DNA of 64,000 nucleotides, taken from positions 4,340,001 to 4,404,000 of the forward strand of contig CP065590.1 of the NCBI GenBank assembly GCA_016025055.1, in the 5' to 3' direction. The position numbers and the translations under genes are program-made. Under the pieces are notes generated by a model. The model searched no databases and had not been told where the DNA came from. It saw only the letters and a list, made by a program, of their open reading frames with translations. The stretch is from Chryseobacterium indologenes. GTDB taxonomy: Bacteria; Bacteroidota; Bacteroidia; Flavobacteriales; Weeksellaceae. Positions 63,873-64,000 of this stretch are shown here, piece by piece. Position 1 is the stretch's first letter, and each line of letters starts with the position of its first letter.

Positions 63873-64000
63873 ATGAAATTCCTAATCAAAATATTATTTT
63901 TCAACTCCAAACTTCCGCTAAAGATATTGTACATTTTTTCGGATGTTATCTTCTTCCTCAACTATTATCTGGTAGGGTACAGAAAAAAGGTGATCACCCA
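63873..64000 (+). CDS. Lipid A biosynthesis acyltransferase-like protein, 5' end only
   Basis: The frame from ATG 63873 reads MKFLIKILFFNSKLPLKILY then IFSDVIFFLNYYLVGYRKKV to the window end. This is the N-terminal membrane helix region typical of Bacteroidota LpxL/HtrB-like lysophospholipid acyltransferases, ending in the YRKKV motif. The catalytic HxxxxD would lie beyond the window. The call rests on this N-terminal pattern only. Confidence 0.65.
   Translation, partial: MKFLIKILFFNSKLPLKILYIFSDVIFFLNYYLVGYRKKVIT

Noticed and set aside
1..64000. tRNA, rRNA, CRISPR or prophage elements
   Set aside because: No tRNA cloverleaf ends, rRNA segments, regularly spaced repeats or phage structural genes were seen; the gp25-like gene belongs to the T6SS pair.

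Overview
The window looks like chromosomal DNA of a Chryseobacterium-type flavobacterium (Bacteroidota, Weeksellaceae). The evidence is AT-rich DNA, starts without Shine-Dalgarno sequences, several TAnnTTTG promoter boxes, a type IX secretion C-terminal signal, an ATP synthase operon without atpD/atpC, a flavobacterial mevalonate kinase, and outer-membrane proteins sharing the leader LLLAGAVALFGLSNAQ. I saw no tRNA, rRNA, CRISPR array, intact insertion sequence or prophage.

Layout. 1-2.6 kb: acetyltransferase/DUF421 pair, a lipoprotein, a 44-residue double-glycine 'bacteriocin-like' peptide and a TonB-C-like secreted protein. 2.7-5.6 kb: uvrA. 5.8-9.1 kb: a three-gene operon with two type VI baseplate genes (tssE, tssF) and a DUF3829-like lipoprotein, without the rest of a T6SS. 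9.3-14.2 kb: amino acid permease, DUF4920 protein, M14 peptidase, a 0.95-kb gene-free stretch rich in TTTAC-N4-GTAAA-like palindromes, and an XRE regulator. 14.7-26 kb: proline dehydrogenase, UbiA-like protein, mevalonate kinase, MFS transporters, thiolase, bifunctional nuclease and etfBA. 26-36.8 kb: SDR, a T9SS cargo protein, M20 dipeptidase, THUMP-like methyltransferase, DinB, mutA, DivIC-like protein, udk, clpS and a CNNM protein. 37-42.5 kb: ATP synthase genes (DUF6168-like, atpB-E-F-H-A-G). 42.6-50.5 kb: a decapitated radical SAM/SPASM gene, ffh, four outer-membrane beta-barrels, phoH and a SAM hydrolase. 50.5-56.2 kb: 2-oxoacid dehydrogenase E2, ClC channel and rpsF-rpsR-rplI. 56.3-64 kb: an AraC regulator divergent from a TolC/HlyD/MFS tripartite efflux set, aldehyde dehydrogenase, thioredoxin-like protein and the start of a lipid A acyltransferase-like gene.

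The most striking property is technical. Twelve genes, including uvrA, rplI and the E2 gene, are each broken by a single-base indel, nearly all in a short A/T run. Ten need one added base and two need one removed. Restoring each gives a normal-length protein, so I read these as homopolymer errors in the assembly rather than pseudogenes, and I give the restored spans. True decay is better supported for the radical SAM remnant, an orphan T9SS tail and two unassigned fragments.

I did not find a clearly new multi-gene system. The best leads are the orphan tssE-tssF-lipoprotein operon, the palindrome cluster before the XRE gene, the solitary double-glycine peptide, and the RNA hairpins inside the ATP synthase operon.
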